DNA from: Mycolicibacillus trivialis
Lineage (GTDB): Bacteria > Actinomycetota > Actinomycetes > Mycobacteriales > Mycobacteriaceae
Assembly (NCBI RefSeq): GCF_002102395.1
Contig: NZ_LQPZ01000033.1
Location: 19,694-83,693 of the forward strand
Reading direction: 5' to 3'
Length of the DNA stretch: 64,000 nucleotides
Below are positions 17,494 to 27,500 of this stretch, piece by piece (position 1 is the stretch's first letter; each line of letters begins with the position of its first letter). A program made the position numbers and the translations under genes. Under the pieces are notes generated by a model. It saw only the letters and a list, made by a program, of their open reading frames with translations, ran no database searches and was not told where the DNA came from.

Positions 17494-18534
17494 ATGAGAA
17501 TCGGCGTGCAATTATCGTATTCCGGCGGCTTCAAGGAAACGGTCGACCAGGTTGTCGAGTTGGAGAAAGTCGGCCTGGACATCGTGTTGGTCGCCGAGGC
17601 GTATTCCTACGACGCGATCAGCCAGCTGGGCTACCTGGCGGCCAAGACCGACCGCGTCGAACTGGGGTCGGGGGTGGTGCCGATCTACATCCGCACGCCG
17701 TCGCTGCTGGCGATGACCGCGGCCGGACTGGACTACGTCTCCGACGGTCGGTTCCGCCTCGGCATCGGCACTTCGGGACCGCAGGTGATGGAAGGCTTCC
17801 ACGGTGTGCCGTTCGACGCCCCCCTCGGTCGCACCCGGGAAGTGGTGGAGATCTGCCGGAAGGTATGGCGGCGCGAAGACCTGCACCACGACGGCGCCCA
17901 CTATCAGATCCCGCTGCCCGCCGGCGAGGGCACCGGTTTGGGTAAGCCGCTGCACCTTATCAATCACCCGGTGCGCGAACGGATCCCGATCTCGATCGCG
18001 GCGCTGGGACCGAAGAACGTCGCGTTGACCGCGGAGATCGCCGAGGGCTGGCAACCGGTGTTCTTCCACCCGGAGAAGGCGATGGATGTCTGGGGCGAGG
18101 CGCTGGCCGCCGGGCAGGCCAAGCGGGATCCGGCGCTGGGCCCACTGGACGTGATGGTGGGGGCATCGCTGGCCATCGGCGATGACGTCGAGGAGCGGAT
18201 CGCCTGGGCCAAGCCGATACTCGCGCTCTACCTGGGTGGGATGGGTGCCAAGGGCCGCAATTTCTACCACAGCCTGGCCACTCGGTACGGCTACGGTCCG
18301 GCAGCCGACCGGATCCAGGAGCTGTACCTGTCCGGGCGGAAGCAGGAGGCGATCGCCGCGGTGCCCGACGAATTGGTGCGCGCGGTCTCGCTGATCGGTC
18401 CCCGCGGGTTCGTCGCCGAGCGGGTGGCCGCGTTCGCGGCGGCGGGGGTGACGACGCTGCTGGTGGGTCCGGTGACCGGCGACCCACGCGAGTACGTGCG
18501 CTACGTCGAGCAGTTGCGCGAACTGCTGCCCTGA
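17494..18534 (+). CDS. F420-dependent (LLM class) oxidoreductase, Rv3520c-like
   Basis: This 346-residue protein has the luciferase-like TIM-barrel fold of the F420/FMN-dependent oxidoreductases. It begins MRIGVQLSYSGG, and it contains VLVAEAYSYDAISQLGYLAA and the substrate/cofactor loop GIGTSGPQVMEGFHG. ATG 17494 is chosen because residues upstream in the same frame are unlike the family. It probably transfers hydride between F420 and an organic substrate. It is transcribed divergently from the MPT64-like gene and converges with the WXG-domain gene downstream. Confidence 0.88.
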   Translation: MRIGVQLSYSGGFKETVDQVVELEKVGLDIVLVAEAYSYDAISQLGYLAAKTDRVELGSGVVPIYIRTPSLLAMTAAGLDYVSDGRFRLGIGTSGPQVMEGFHGVPFDAPLGRTREVVEICRKVWRREDLHHDGAHYQIPLPAGEGTGLGKPLHLINHPVRERIPISIAALGPKNVALTAEIAEGWQPVFFHPEKAMDVWGEALAAGQAKRDPALGPLDVMVGASLAIGDDVEERIAWAKPILALYLGGMGAKGRNFYHSLATRYGYGPAADRIQELYLSGRKQEAIAAVPDELVRAVSLIGPRGFVAERVAAFAAAGVTTLLVGPVTGDPREYVRYVEQLRELLP

Positions 18535-18551
18535 CCGGCCGCGCCGCGCCC

Positions 18552-19979
18552 TCAGGCCCCGGCCTGGGGCAGTTCGTCGGCGGCGGTCTGGCACGGCGTT
18601 CGCAGATCGGTCCCCGCGGTTTCCGGCCCGGCCGGTGCCGGTCGGTTCGACAGTGGGTCGGTCGACGGCGGCGGTTCGGTTTCCGGTGGGGTCGGCGGCC
18701 CGTCGGCCGGGGGTGCCACCGGCACGGGGTCGACCGGTGGGCCGCCCGCCGGTTCGGGTGGGCCCGGTTCACCGGTGTCGGCCGGCGTGGCCGGCGCGGT
18801 GTCGGTGTCGGTGTCGGTGTCGAGGACGGTGCCGGGGTGGCCGGGTTCGGCGGCCCGGTCGTCCTCCCCCGGATCGGGGCGCACCGCCTCGGGATCGTCG
18901 GCGCCCGGGTCGGGGTCCTCTGCGTCCGGGCCGGGGTCGTCATCCTTGCCCGGATCGCCCGGATCGGGTCCGGGGGCTCCGGTGGCCCCGAACAGCGCCG
19001 CCAGGCTCGCGCCGAGCAAGCGGCCCAGCATCGGCAGGATGCCGGGGCCGGCGACACCGGCCGATGCGCCGTCACCGGTCCACCCGGCCGCCGGATCGGC
19101 CCACCCCGGAGCCTGGGCGGCCACCGGGTCGGCGGGCGCCGCGGATCCCGCGGGCGCGGCGGTGGGTGGCGCGGCCGTGTCGGGCGCCGCCACCGGCGCA
19201 CCGGCGAACGGTGCCGGTTCGGCCGAGAACGCGGGCGGCCGGTCGGCCACCGGCCACGATGCGGCGACCGCCGCGATCGGGTCCGGCTCAGCCGGGGCGA
19301 CGCCCGGCAGGGCGAAGCCGGCGGCGCCGGTCGCGACGATCCGGTCGAGGGCACGGCGGTAGCCGTCGGCGATGGCGGTGCGTGCCTCGTGCATCGCGGC
19401 GGCCCAGTCGGTGCCGATCTCGGTCTGCAGGTAGCCGGTGATCTCGCCGGCCACCACCTCCTCGGCCCGCCGGTCACCGGGACCGTGGACCACCGCATCG
19501 GCCGCGGCGAGCCAGACCGGTCGACGGTCCGCGAAGCGGTCATCGATCGCCGCCGCGGCGTCGGCCTTGGCGGCGACCGCCATCCCGAGCCCGTCCCGTA
19601 GGGCGGCGCAGGCCGCGGCGGCGGCCCGCATCGCCTCCGCCACCTGCTGGGCGGCCTCGCGGTGCCGCCGCAGGAAGCCCGTCACGGCCTGCGCGGCCGG
19701 ACCCGACCACGCCCCGGCCAGTTCGGCGGCCAGCCGCCGTTCGGTGGCGACCGCGTCGTCGGCGACCGCCGCCGCCGACCACAGCAGTGCGCAGTCCCGG
19801 TCGAGTGCGGCCAGGTCCAGGCCGTCCTCGCGGTCGTACTCGTCGAGTAGCCGCCGGTCGTGGCCGGTCAGGTCCGGATGCCGGTAGCCCAGCCGGGCCG
19901 CCGCCGACACGTAACGCTGGGTGTGTGCGACCGCCCGGCGGCCGCGCTCCAGCAGCGCGCCTGCCGGTGTCACGGTCAC
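18552..19979 (-). CDS. WXG-domain, Ala/Pro-rich protein (Rv3439c-like)
   Basis: This 475-residue protein has an N-terminal helical region (residues ~1-215) that includes a WSG turn (GAWSGPAAQAV, about residue 92) between two long alanine-rich helices. That is the hairpin layout of WXG100-type ESX substrates. Residues ~220-475 are low complexity, rich in Ala, Pro and Asp, with a (Asp-Thr)4 run from a four-fold GGTGTC repeat at 18798-18821. Gene order next to glmM matches Rv3439c. The function is unknown; secretion by ESX-4 is a testable guess. It is 4 bp downstream of the small helical gene. Confidence 0.75.
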   Translation of the reverse strand: MTVTPAGALLERGRRAVAHTQRYVSAAARLGYRHPDLTGHDRRLLDEYDREDGLDLAALDRDCALLWSAAAVADDAVATERRLAAELAGAWSGPAAQAVTGFLRRHREAAQQVAEAMRAAAAACAALRDGLGMAVAAKADAAAAIDDRFADRRPVWLAAADAVVHGPGDRRAEEVVAGEITGYLQTEIGTDWAAAMHEARTAIADGYRRALDRIVATGAAGFALPGVAPAEPDPIAAVAASWPVADRPPAFSAEPAPFAGAPVAAPDTAAPPTAAPAGSAAPADPVAAQAPGWADPAAGWTGDGASAGVAGPGILPMLGRLLGASLAALFGATGAPGPDPGDPGKDDDPGPDAEDPDPGADDPEAVRPDPGEDDRAAEPGHPGTVLDTDTDTDTAPATPADTGEPGPPEPAGGPPVDPVPVAPPADGPPTPPETEPPPSTDPLSNRPAPAGPETAGTDLRTPCQTAADELPQAGA

Positions 19980-19983
19980 CGGG

Positions 19984-20298
19984 TCAGCCGAGCCGTGCCG
20001 CGCACCGTGACTCGGCGTCGGTGTAGCGGTCCGCCGTCGCGCGCAGGGTCAGCGCGATCTCGTTGACCGCCCGCGACCACCGGTGCAGGCTCGCGCCGAG
20101 GCGGTCCAGCTCGGTGCGAAGCGCGTCACCGTCGGCGCCGTGCGCCCGGCCCGCGCGGGAGCCGTCGAAGCTCAGCCCGGTTCGGTGCCGGTGCGCCGCA
20201 GCCGCCAGGGCCTGCCCGTGGGCGGCGAAGCGGTCGGCCACCCCGCGCACCGCGGCGGTGTAGAATCGGACACCGGTGTCGATCGGAGGTTCTGCCAT
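19984..20298 (-). CDS. Small helical protein (Rv3440c-like), possible WXG100-type partner
   Basis: This 104-residue protein starts at ATG 20296-20298 after CGGAGGTTCTG on the opposite side of the glmM gene end; the longer frame upstream is out-of-frame glmM. The sequence is two amphipathic helices separated by a glycine-rich turn (SFDGSRAGRAHGADG), a size and layout like ESX partner proteins but without the Trp. It sits between glmM and the larger WXG-domain gene, as in M. tuberculosis. It is not otherwise recognised. Confidence 0.65.
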   Translation of the reverse strand: MAEPPIDTGVRFYTAAVRGVADRFAAHGQALAAAAHRHRTGLSFDGSRAGRAHGADGDALRTELDRLGASLHRWSRAVNEIALTLRATADRYTDAESRCAARLG

Positions 20299-20335
20299 AC
20301 CGGTAGGACCGCCGCGCGCCGCGTGCGGTTCCCGG

Positions 20336-21667
20336 TCAGTGCTGGGCGGCGACGACGTCGGCGACCCGGCCGGCGACGCGGTGGGCGGTGTCCTCGTCGG
20401 CCGCCTCCACCATGACCCGCACCAGTTGTTCGGTTCCGGAGGGCCGCAACAGGATCCGCCCGGTCTCCCCGAGTTCGCCCTCGGCCTCCTCGACCGCGTC
20501 ACGGACCGCCGGGGCGGCCGCGACGGTGGCCTTGTCGGCCACCTCGACGTTGATCAGCACCTGTGGCAGGGTGCGCATCGCGGCCGCCAGCTCGGCCAGC
20601 GCGGCGCCGGTCTGCGCCATCCGCGACATCAGGCTCAACCCGGTGATGATGCCGTCACCGGTGCTGACCAACCCGGGCAGCACGATGTGCCCGGATTGTT
20701 CACCGCCGAGGCTGTAGCCGCCGGCCCGCAGTTCCTCGAGGACGTAGCGGTCGCCGACGGCGGTGGTGCGCACGGTGATTCCGGCGTCGCGCATCGCCAG
20801 GTGCAGGCCCAGGTTGCTCATCACGGTGGCGACCAGGGTGTCCGCGGCCAGCGTGCCGGCTTCCTGCATCGCCAGGGCCAGCACCGCCATGATCGCGTCG
20901 CCGTCGACCACGGCGCCGGTGGCGTCCACGGCCAAGCAGCGGTCGGCGTCACCGTCGTGGGCGATGCCCAGGTCGGCGTCGTGCTCGCGCACCGCGTCGC
21001 GCAGCGGGTCCAGGTGGGTCGATCCGCATCGGTCGTTGATGTTGAGCCCGTCGGGGTCGGCGTTGATCGCGACGACCTTCGCCCCGGCGGCGTGGTAGGC
21101 GCGCGGGGCGGCCACCGACGCCGCGCCGTGCGAGCAGTCCACGACCACGGTCAGACCGCTCAGGTCGGCGGTGGCCGCCGCGGCGACCCGGCCGAGGTAG
21201 CGGTCCATCGCGTCGGCCGCGTCCCGGACCCGGCCCACCTGCGCACCGACCGGCCGCAACCCGGGTCCGGCCGCCACCTGCTCCTCGATACGGTCCTCGG
21301 CGGCGTCGTCGAGCTTCTGCCCGCCCGCGCCGAAGATCTTGATGCCGTTGTCGGGCATCGGGTTGTGCGAAGCGGAGATCATCACGCCGAGCGCGGCGTC
21401 GTAGGCGTCGGTGAGGTAGGCCACCGCCGGGGTGGGCAGCACCCCGACCCGCAGGGTGTCGACACCCTGGCTGGTCAGACCGGCGATGACGGCGGCTTCG
21501 AGCATCTCGCCGCTGGCCCGCGGGTCGCGGCCCACCACCGCCACCGGCCGGCCGTCGGTGACGGCCAACTGGTGGGCGGCGGCGGCTCCGAGAGCCAGTG
21601 CGAGTTCCGCGGTCAGTTCGCGGTTGGCGACCCCACGGACACCGTCGGTGCCGAAAAGGCGACCCAT
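20336..21667 (-). CDS. glmM: Phosphoglucosamine mutase
   Basis: This 443-residue alpha-D-phosphohexomutase converts glucosamine-6-phosphate to glucosamine-1-phosphate for UDP-GlcNAc and peptidoglycan synthesis. All four family signatures are present: the phosphoserine loop ISASHNP with S100, the metal loop DGDADR, the sugar loop GEQSGH and the phosphate loop RPSGTEQ. The length is typical. It is six bases downstream of rpsI, so it is part of the rplM-rpsI-glmM transcript, as in M. tuberculosis (mrsA). Confidence 0.97.
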   Translation of the reverse strand: MGRLFGTDGVRGVANRELTAELALALGAAAAHQLAVTDGRPVAVVGRDPRASGEMLEAAVIAGLTSQGVDTLRVGVLPTPAVAYLTDAYDAALGVMISASHNPMPDNGIKIFGAGGQKLDDAAEDRIEEQVAAGPGLRPVGAQVGRVRDAADAMDRYLGRVAAAATADLSGLTVVVDCSHGAASVAAPRAYHAAGAKVVAINADPDGLNINDRCGSTHLDPLRDAVREHDADLGIAHDGDADRCLAVDATGAVVDGDAIMAVLALAMQEAGTLAADTLVATVMSNLGLHLAMRDAGITVRTTAVGDRYVLEELRAGGYSLGGEQSGHIVLPGLVSTGDGIITGLSLMSRMAQTGAALAELAAAMRTLPQVLINVEVADKATVAAAPAVRDAVEEAEGELGETGRILLRPSGTEQLVRVMVEAADEDTAHRVAGRVADVVAAQH

Positions 21668-21673
21668 GGCAGG

Positions 21674-22153
21674 TCAGCGCTTGCTGTACTGCGGCGCCTT
21701 GCGGGCCTTCTTCAAGCCGTACTTCTTGCGTTCGATCTCCCGCGGGTCACGGGTGAGGAAGCCGGCCTTCTTCAGCACCGGCCGGTCCTCCGGGGAGACC
21801 AGGATCAGCGCCCGGGCGATGGCCAGGCGCAGCGCGCCGGCCTGGCCGGACGGGCCGCCGCCGTCGAGGTGGGCGTAGATGTCCACGCTGTCGGCGCGGT
21901 CCACGGCCACCAGCGGCGCCTTGATCTGCTGCTGGTGGACCTTGTTGGGGAAGTAGTTCTCCAGCGATCTGCCGTCGAGTTCGAACTTGCCGGTGCCGGG
22001 CACCAGGCGAACCCGGGCGACGGCTTCCTTGCGCCGGCCCACGGTCTGGATGAGGCCCTCGATCACGACCGGCTCGCGCGGGGTGTCGGCGGCGGTCTCG
22101 GCGGGCTGGGTTTCGGGGTTGTCGGCCACCGGCTGGTTGGTCGGCTCGGTCAC
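21674..22153 (-). CDS. rpsI: 30S ribosomal protein S9 (uS9)
   Basis: This 159-residue protein has the conserved S9 core ([12 protein letters not shown], then the C-terminal [17 protein letters not shown] tail that reaches the P-site). A ~30-residue acidic N-terminal extension is usual in actinobacteria. ATG overlaps the rplM stop by four bases. Confidence 0.98.
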   Translation of the reverse strand: MTEPTNQPVADNPETQPAETAADTPREPVVIEGLIQTVGRRKEAVARVRLVPGTGKFELDGRSLENYFPNKVHQQQIKAPLVAVDRADSVDIYAHLDGGGPSGQAGALRLAIARALILVSPEDRPVLKKAGFLTRDPREIERKKYGLKKARKAPQYSKR

Positions 22154-22593
22154 TGGGTCACCTGCTTGATCTCGTACGGAACCGGCTGCTGGGCGGCGTG
22201 CGGGTGCTCGGGCCCGGCGTAGACGCGCAGCTTGGTCTTGATCTGGCGGCCCAGCCGGTTCTTCGGCAGCATCCCGACGATCGCCTTCTCCACGACCCGC
22301 TCGGGGTGTTTGTCCATCAGGTCGGCGACGGTGCGCTTGCGCAGCCCGCCCGGGTAACCCGAGTGCCGGTAGACCAGCGTGCGCTTGGGCTTGTCGCTGC
22401 TGATGGCGACCTTGTCGGCGTTGATGACGATGACGAAGTCGCCACCGTCGACGTTCGGCGTGAACGTCGGCTTGTGCTTGCCGCGCAGCAGCGTCGCCGC
22501 CGCGGAGGCCAGCCGGCCGAGCACCACGTCAGTGGCGTCGATGACATGCCACGCGCGCGTGGTGTCACCGGCCTTCGGCGTGTAAGTGGGCAC
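22150..22593 (-). CDS. rplM: 50S ribosomal protein L13 (uL13)
   Basis: This 147-residue protein has L13 hallmarks: [16 protein letters not shown] near the N-terminus, [10 protein letters not shown], and the C-terminal [17 protein letters not shown]. It is the first gene of the rplM-rpsI-glmM operon, behind a leader of about 120 nt from a good sigA-type promoter at 22723-22752. Confidence 0.98.
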   Translation of the reverse strand: MPTYTPKAGDTTRAWHVIDATDVVLGRLASAAATLLRGKHKPTFTPNVDGGDFVIVINADKVAISSDKPKRTLVYRHSGYPGGLRKRTVADLMDKHPERVVEKAIVGMLPKNRLGRQIKTKLRVYAGPEHPHAAQQPVPYEIKQVTQ

Positions 22594-22722
22594 AGCGCTT
22601 ACTCGACTTTCTCTCGGGTTGATCCCGGGGTGCCCCGGGTGCCGGTCCGGCGTGAGCGGCGAGGATGGTCTCGGCGACCGACATCGACCCGAGGATCCGT
22701 GCTGACCGCACGCCAGCGAAGG

Positions 22723-22752
22723 AGCTTACCGGCCGCTGTCCGCGCTGGTCAA
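22723..22752 (-). promoter_or_regulatory. Promoter of rplM-rpsI-glmM
   Basis: On the minus strand TTGACC (22747-22752), an 18-base spacer and TAAGCT (22723-22728) form a vegetative promoter. The predicted start is near 22716, giving a leader of about 120 nt. Confidence 0.55.
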
Positions 22753-22764
22753 AATCGGGGTGAC

Positions 22765-22803
22765 GGTGTGGCCCCGGCCGCTCCCCAACATCGGGGCCAC
22801 ACC
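22765..22803 (-). terminator. Hairpin terminator after esxT
   Basis: A perfect 12-bp stem (GGTGTGGCCCCG at 22765-22776 with its complement at 22792-22803) and a 15-nt loop lie 12 bp beyond the esxT stop. A short T-run follows at about 22751-22755 on the minus strand. It separates esxU-esxT from the ribosomal operon. Confidence 0.7.
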
Positions 22804-22814
22804 ATGCTCCCCGG

Positions 22815-23111
22815 TCAGCGGCGCCAGGAATTCGCCGCCTGCCGGTCGGTGTGGGCCAGCTCGCCGGCCCCGTCCCGTACCGCGTTGCCCAGCTCGACCA
22901 GGATGTCGTTGAGCGCGGCGGCCGCCCGGTGCCAACGGTGCTGCTCGTCGCGGTAGGCGGTGGCGGCTTCGCGGGTCCAGGTCTGCAGCAGCGGCGCGAT
23001 CTGCCTGCTCAGGTCCTGCAACGCGCCGGCGATCCGCGCCGAGGTGGCCTGGATGTCGCGGCGGATGAGGTCGTCCATCGCGTCGAAGCGGTAGGACAGG
23101 ACGTGTTCCAT
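22815..23111 (-). CDS. esxT: ESAT-6-like protein EsxT
   Basis: This 98-residue helical-hairpin protein is the ESX-4 substrate partner. Its turn reads LLQTWTREAATAY, so the canonical WXG is W-T-R. The remembered M. tuberculosis EsxT has W-T-S, so loss of the glycine is normal here. The helix after the turn and the LGNAVRDGAGELAHTDRQAA tail match the EsxT type. ATG 23109-23111 is chosen; the longer frame upstream is a shadow of esxU. Confidence 0.9.
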   Translation of the reverse strand: MEHVLSYRFDAMDDLIRRDIQATSARIAGALQDLSRQIAPLLQTWTREAATAYRDEQHRWHRAAAALNDILVELGNAVRDGAGELAHTDRQAANSWRR

Positions 23112-23125
23112 CGTGGTCTCCGCTC

Positions 23126-23443
23126 TCACAGTCGCCCGCCGGCGGCGGCGACCCGTTGGGCGTGGTGGTCGGCCGCGGCCCGCAGGGCGCGTTCGTTCGC
23201 ACGGATGGTCTGGGCGATCTCGTGCAGCGCGCGGTGCAGTTGCCGCGCCTCGTCGTTCCAGCGGTCGATCACCGACTGGAAGCGCAGCGCGGCGCTGCCG
23301 GACCACACCGAGGCGGGCACCCCGGCCATTCGGGTGATGAAGGCGTGCAGGGTGGCGCGCAGCTCGTCGTTGACCCGGTCGGTGCCCGCGGCGACCGCAC
23401 GCATCAACTCCAGGTCGACGGTGAGGGTGGGATCGGTGCTCAT
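23126..23443 (-). CDS. esxU: ESAT-6-like protein EsxU
   Basis: This 105-residue WXG100 protein has a proper turn ([13 protein letters not shown]47-S-G). It is the likely heterodimer partner of EsxT, encoded 14 bp downstream. It is 123 bp from the end of the Rv3446c-like gene, so the pair may have its own promoter in that gap. Export through the ESX-4 channel is the family expectation. Confidence 0.9.
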   Translation of the reverse strand: MSTDPTLTVDLELMRAVAAGTDRVNDELRATLHAFITRMAGVPASVWSGSAALRFQSVIDRWNDEARQLHRALHEIAQTIRANERALRAAADHHAQRVAAAGGRL

Positions 23444-23566
23444 CGGGATCTCCGCTCGCTCTCTCGTCGCTGCCGTCGGATGGGACGGCTCTCGTGGTGG
23501 ACGCTTCTTGTTGGACCCGCGCCCCCGCGGTCGGGTTCCCCATTTTTCGCCGGGGCGGGCCGGGGT

Positions 23567-24505
23567 TCAATTCACCGTGTGCGCCGATCGGATCGCCAGG
23601 TCGCACGCGGCCCGGATGGGTTCTTCGTCGCCGGGGCGGTGCTGGCAGCCGACGCCGATGCGTACCGGCCCGTCCAGCAGCACCGCCCAGGACACCTCGT
23701 GGTCCGCACGGAGCTCCCGGTAGGTCACCGCCGCCCGGCCGGCCCGCTCACCGGCCGGCGTGAAGTCGACGAACACCGCGGCCGGCTCGCCGTCGATCGC
23801 GGCGCGCAGGACGTCGGCGACCGCGGGCAGGGAGCGTTGCGCGGCGGGCGCCTGGGTGAGGTGCACCCGCAGTTGCGGATCGGCCGGGGAGACCACCTCG
23901 AGGCGCGCCGAGCCCGGCCCGCCGGTGACCCGGCGCGGCTGCCAGCCGGCCGGCACGGTGAGCGCCACCCGGCCCTCGACCAGGGTGGCCACCGGCGGTG
24001 ACGGCGCCGGTTTCCGCGTTCCCGGGGCCGGAAGCGCGGCGGGCAGCGCCAGCGCCGCGACGGCGGTGACGGCCCCGGCGAGCACCCGGATGCGCCGGCT
24101 CGGTTTCCGGACGGGTGCATCCGGTGGCGTGGCCGGGATCGCCGCGGCCAGCCGGCGCCGCCGTGCGTCGTCGACGACGACGGCGAGCAGCGTCCCGGCG
24201 ACGGTCAGCCGGTCGGTGATCAGCGCGGCCAGTGCCGTCGTCCCGGCGACGTCGCCGGGGGCGTCCACCACCACCGCCGCGCCGCGCGGCGCGGCCCGCG
24301 CGGCGGCCGCTTCGGCGACGATCGTCGCGAGGTTCGGCCGGTCGCGGGGATAGGTGACGGCGGCGGCCGGGCCCGCCGGGTCGGTTCCCGCTGTGTCGGT
24401 GAGCGTGACGGCCTGTCCGGTGATCTCGATGACCACCGGGGCCGGCGGGGCGGCCCCGGCCAGCAGCCGCAGGCGAGCACGGCCGGCGGCCACCGTGGTC
24501 AGCAC
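23567..24505 (-). CDS. ESX-4 associated protein, Rv3446c family
   Basis: This 312-residue Ala/Val-rich protein starts at GTG 24503-24505, overlapping the eccC4 stop by seven bases. A single membrane segment lies near residues 150-172 (VLAGAVTAVAALALPAALPA), between an N-terminal cytoplasmic region and a C-terminal domain typical of the type VII secretion-associated Rv3446c family. Its role is undefined. It is shorter than the ~400 residues remembered for Rv3446c. A 1141-residue frame containing it is mostly out-of-frame eccC4 and is not real. Confidence 0.75.
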   Translation of the reverse strand: MLTTVAAGRARLRLLAGAAPPAPVVIEITGQAVTLTDTAGTDPAGPAAAVTYPRDRPNLATIVAEAAAARAAPRGAAVVVDAPGDVAGTTALAALITDRLTVAGTLLAVVVDDARRRRLAAAIPATPPDAPVRKPSRRIRVLAGAVTAVAALALPAALPAPGTRKPAPSPPVATLVEGRVALTVPAGWQPRRVTGGPGSARLEVVSPADPQLRVHLTQAPAAQRSLPAVADVLRAAIDGEPAAVFVDFTPAGERAGRAAVTYRELRADHEVSWAVLLDGPVRIGVGCQHRPGDEEPIRAACDLAIRSAHTVN

Positions 24506-27500
24506 GGCGGGCTCCAGGCCACCTGCACCGGCCGTTCGTCGCCCGGCCGGGTGACCAGCACGCCGCGTCCGGGTGGCCGCGGCTCGGCGCGGACCGCTCC
24601 GATCAGTGGCCCGTCGTCGGGGTCGCCGCCCATCACCAGCGTCGGGCAGCCGTGGTCGCGCAGCGCGCCCAGCAGCGGCTCGTAGAGCGCGCGGGTCGCG
24701 CCCCCGCTGCGGCGCGCCACGATCAGGTGCAATCCGATGTCGCGGGCGTGCGGCAACACGTCGAGCAGCCCGGCCGGGGCTCCGGCCGGGATCAGGTCGT
24801 AGTCGTCGATGATCAGGTAGTAGTCGGGTCCGCTCCACCAGGATCGGTCCCGCAGTTGGCGCTGGCTGGGCTGCGCGGGCGGCAGCCGGTCGGAGAGCAC
24901 CGCGGTCAGGTCGTCCAGGGCTGTGCCGATCCCGGCGGCGCCGATGGGATAGCCGGCCAGATGGGGCGATTCGACCACTCCGAGCAGGCTGCGGCGCGGG
25001 TCGACGAGCAGCAGCCGCGCCTGCCCGGCGGTGTGCGTCCGCACGATCTCCCGGCAGAGCAGGCGCAGGGTCGCGGTTTTGCCGCACTCGTCGCCGCCCA
25101 GGATCAGCAGGTGCGGGCGGGTGCTGAAATCCAGGGTCACCGGGGTGCCGGCACGCTCGGCGAGGCCGAGCGCCGGGCGTGCGGCGGTGGCGGCGGTGAT
25201 CAGCGCGGCCGCCTCGATCATGGTCGGCAGCGGCCGGATCGGCGGAGCTGCCGCGTCGTCGGGGCGGGCGGGCGGTGGTTCCGGTGTCGCGATCAGCATG
25301 TGCAGGCCGTCGCGGGTCAGGCCCCGCCCGGGCCGGTCGGCGGGCACCTCGGTCGCCGCCGCGCGGCCGACCTCCGATTCGGCCGGGTCGCCGAGGCGCA
25401 GTTCCAGCCGGGTGCCGAGTTGGTCGTGCAGCCCGGGGCGGATCTCCGCCCACCGCGCAGCCGACAGCGCCACATGCACCCCCACCGACAGCCCCCGGGC
25501 GGCCAGCGCGGTGATCGGCTCCTCCAGGGCGGCGAACTCCCGTCGGATACCGGCCCAGTCGTCGATGACCAGGAACACGTCGCCGTATCGATCTGCGGCG
25601 CAACAGGGATCGGCGGCGGCCCGTAGCCGCCGGTAGTGCGCCATCGACGTGATGGTGTGTTCGGCGAACCGGGCGGCTCGATCGGCCACGATCTCCTCCA
25701 GTTCGGCGACGATGCACCTCGCCAACTCGGTTCCGGCGCGGCCGGCCACCGCCCCCACGTGCGCCAGACCGCGCACCGCGGACAGTGCGCCGCCGCCCAG
25801 ATCCAGGCAGTAGAACTGCACTTGATGCGGATCGTGGCAGGCCGCGAGGGCGTCGATCAGGGTGCACAGCGCGGTGGATTTGCCGGACTGCGGACCGCCC
25901 ACCACCGCGACGTTGCCTGCCGCTCCGTCGAGTTCGGCCAGCAGCGGTGTGCGGCGCTGCTGAAACGGGCGGTCGACCACACCGACCGGGACGCGCAGCG
26001 TGCCGCGGCGCGGGCCGGTCGCGGCGAGCAGAGCGCTCAGCGCTGGCGGGCGGCCCAGCGGTGGCAACCAGATCCGGTGCGCCGCTGCACCGATCCCGCC
26101 CATCCGCTGGAGCACCGCGTGCAACACGGTCGGGCCGGCCGGGGACGCCTGAAGAGGGGCTGCCGCCGCGGTGAACCGCCGGACCGCCGAGGTCGCTTCC
26201 GTCGCCGGTGGGGGCAGCGGCGCGGAGACGAAGGCGGTCTGGAACCGGATGAGCTCCCCGGCGCCGGTGCTCAGGTAACCGCCGCCCGGCTCGGCGGGCA
26301 GTTGGTGGGCGGCCGGGACGCCTAGTACGGCCCGGGAGTCGCCGTCGGAGAGGGTCCGCAGGCAGATCCGGTAGGACAGGTGCGATTCCAGCCCCCGCAG
26401 CCGGCCCTCCTCGAGTCGTTGACTGGCCAGCAGCAGGTGCACGCCCAGTGACCGGCCGAGCCGCCCAACGGCGGCGAACACCTCGGCGAAATCGGGGTGC
26501 TGGCTGAGCATTTCGGAGAACTCGTCGATGACGATGAGCAGGCGCGCCATCGGCGGCACCCGGGCGCCGCTGCGTCGCGCCTGCCGGTAGGCGGTGAAAC
26601 CGCCCAGGTTGCCCGCGGCGCGCAGCAACTCCTGACGCCGGGTCAGTTCGCCGGTGAGCGCCTCGCGCAGCCGGTGCACCAGGGCGGCGTCCGCGGCGAG
26701 GTTCGTGACGACGGCGGCGACGTGCCGGGCGGGTTTCATCTCGGCGAAGGTGGCCCCGCCCTTGAAGTCGACCAGAACCAGGTTCAGTTCCTCCGGGCGG
26801 TGGCGGGCCAGCAGGCTCAGCACCAGCGTGCGCAGCAGTTCGGATTTCCCCGAGCCGGTCGCGCCGATACACAGCCCGTGCGGCCCGATCCCGCCTTCGG
26901 CGGGTTCGTTGAGATCGATGTGGACCGGGGCGCCGGCCACGGTGGTTCCGATCGGCGCCCGCAACGTCTCCCGGGCGGGCCGCGCCCGCCACTGCCGGAC
27001 CGGGTCCCAGGTCCGCAGGTCGTCGATGCCGATCAGCGCGGTCCAGTCCCGCCGGTGGGACGCGGCGGTGTTTCGGTGAGCGGCCAGGCGGCGGGCGCAG
27101 GCCGTGGCGGCGGCGACGCTGAGCCGGTCCGGCCGGACCGGTCCCCGCAGTTCCGCGGGCTGGCGCGCATCGCCGCCGGCGCCGGCCCGCACAGCGACCT
27201 CCTGGGCGCCCAGGTGCAACTCGAGGTCGACCGGTGTGCTCGCCGCGCCGACGGCGCAGACCGTCACCCCGTCACCGGTGGGAAGGCCCGCGGCTGCGGC
27301 CCCGTCGAGTATCACCAGCAGCCGGGTGGCCGCGGTGGCTCGGGTGGCCCGCTCGACCGGTCCGGGGGTGTGGTGCGGCAGCCATTTCAGCCAGTCCCAG
27401 TGCCCGCCGGTGTCGGCGACGGCGATCGCGGTGATCTGAAGGACATCCGGGCCGTATGGCACCGCGAGGCCGCAGATGATTGCGCGCAGCAGGCCGCGGG

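Noticed and set aside
18798..18821. A four-fold GGTGTC repeat as a possible phase-variation tract
   Set aside because: The six-base unit stays in frame, so length change adds or removes Asp-Thr only and cannot switch the gene off.
20276..22222. A 648-codon plus-strand frame over glmM and rpsI
   Set aside because: It is antisense to two clearly identified genes and has no recognisable domain.
22815..23111. Loss of the WXG motif in EsxT (W-T-R) as a novelty
   Set aside because: The EsxT of M. tuberculosis is remembered to have W-T-S, so the motif is normally degenerate in this protein.
23567..26992. A 1141-codon minus-strand frame
   Set aside because: Its C-terminal 312 codons are the Rv3446c-like gene; the rest is an out-of-frame reading of eccC4.
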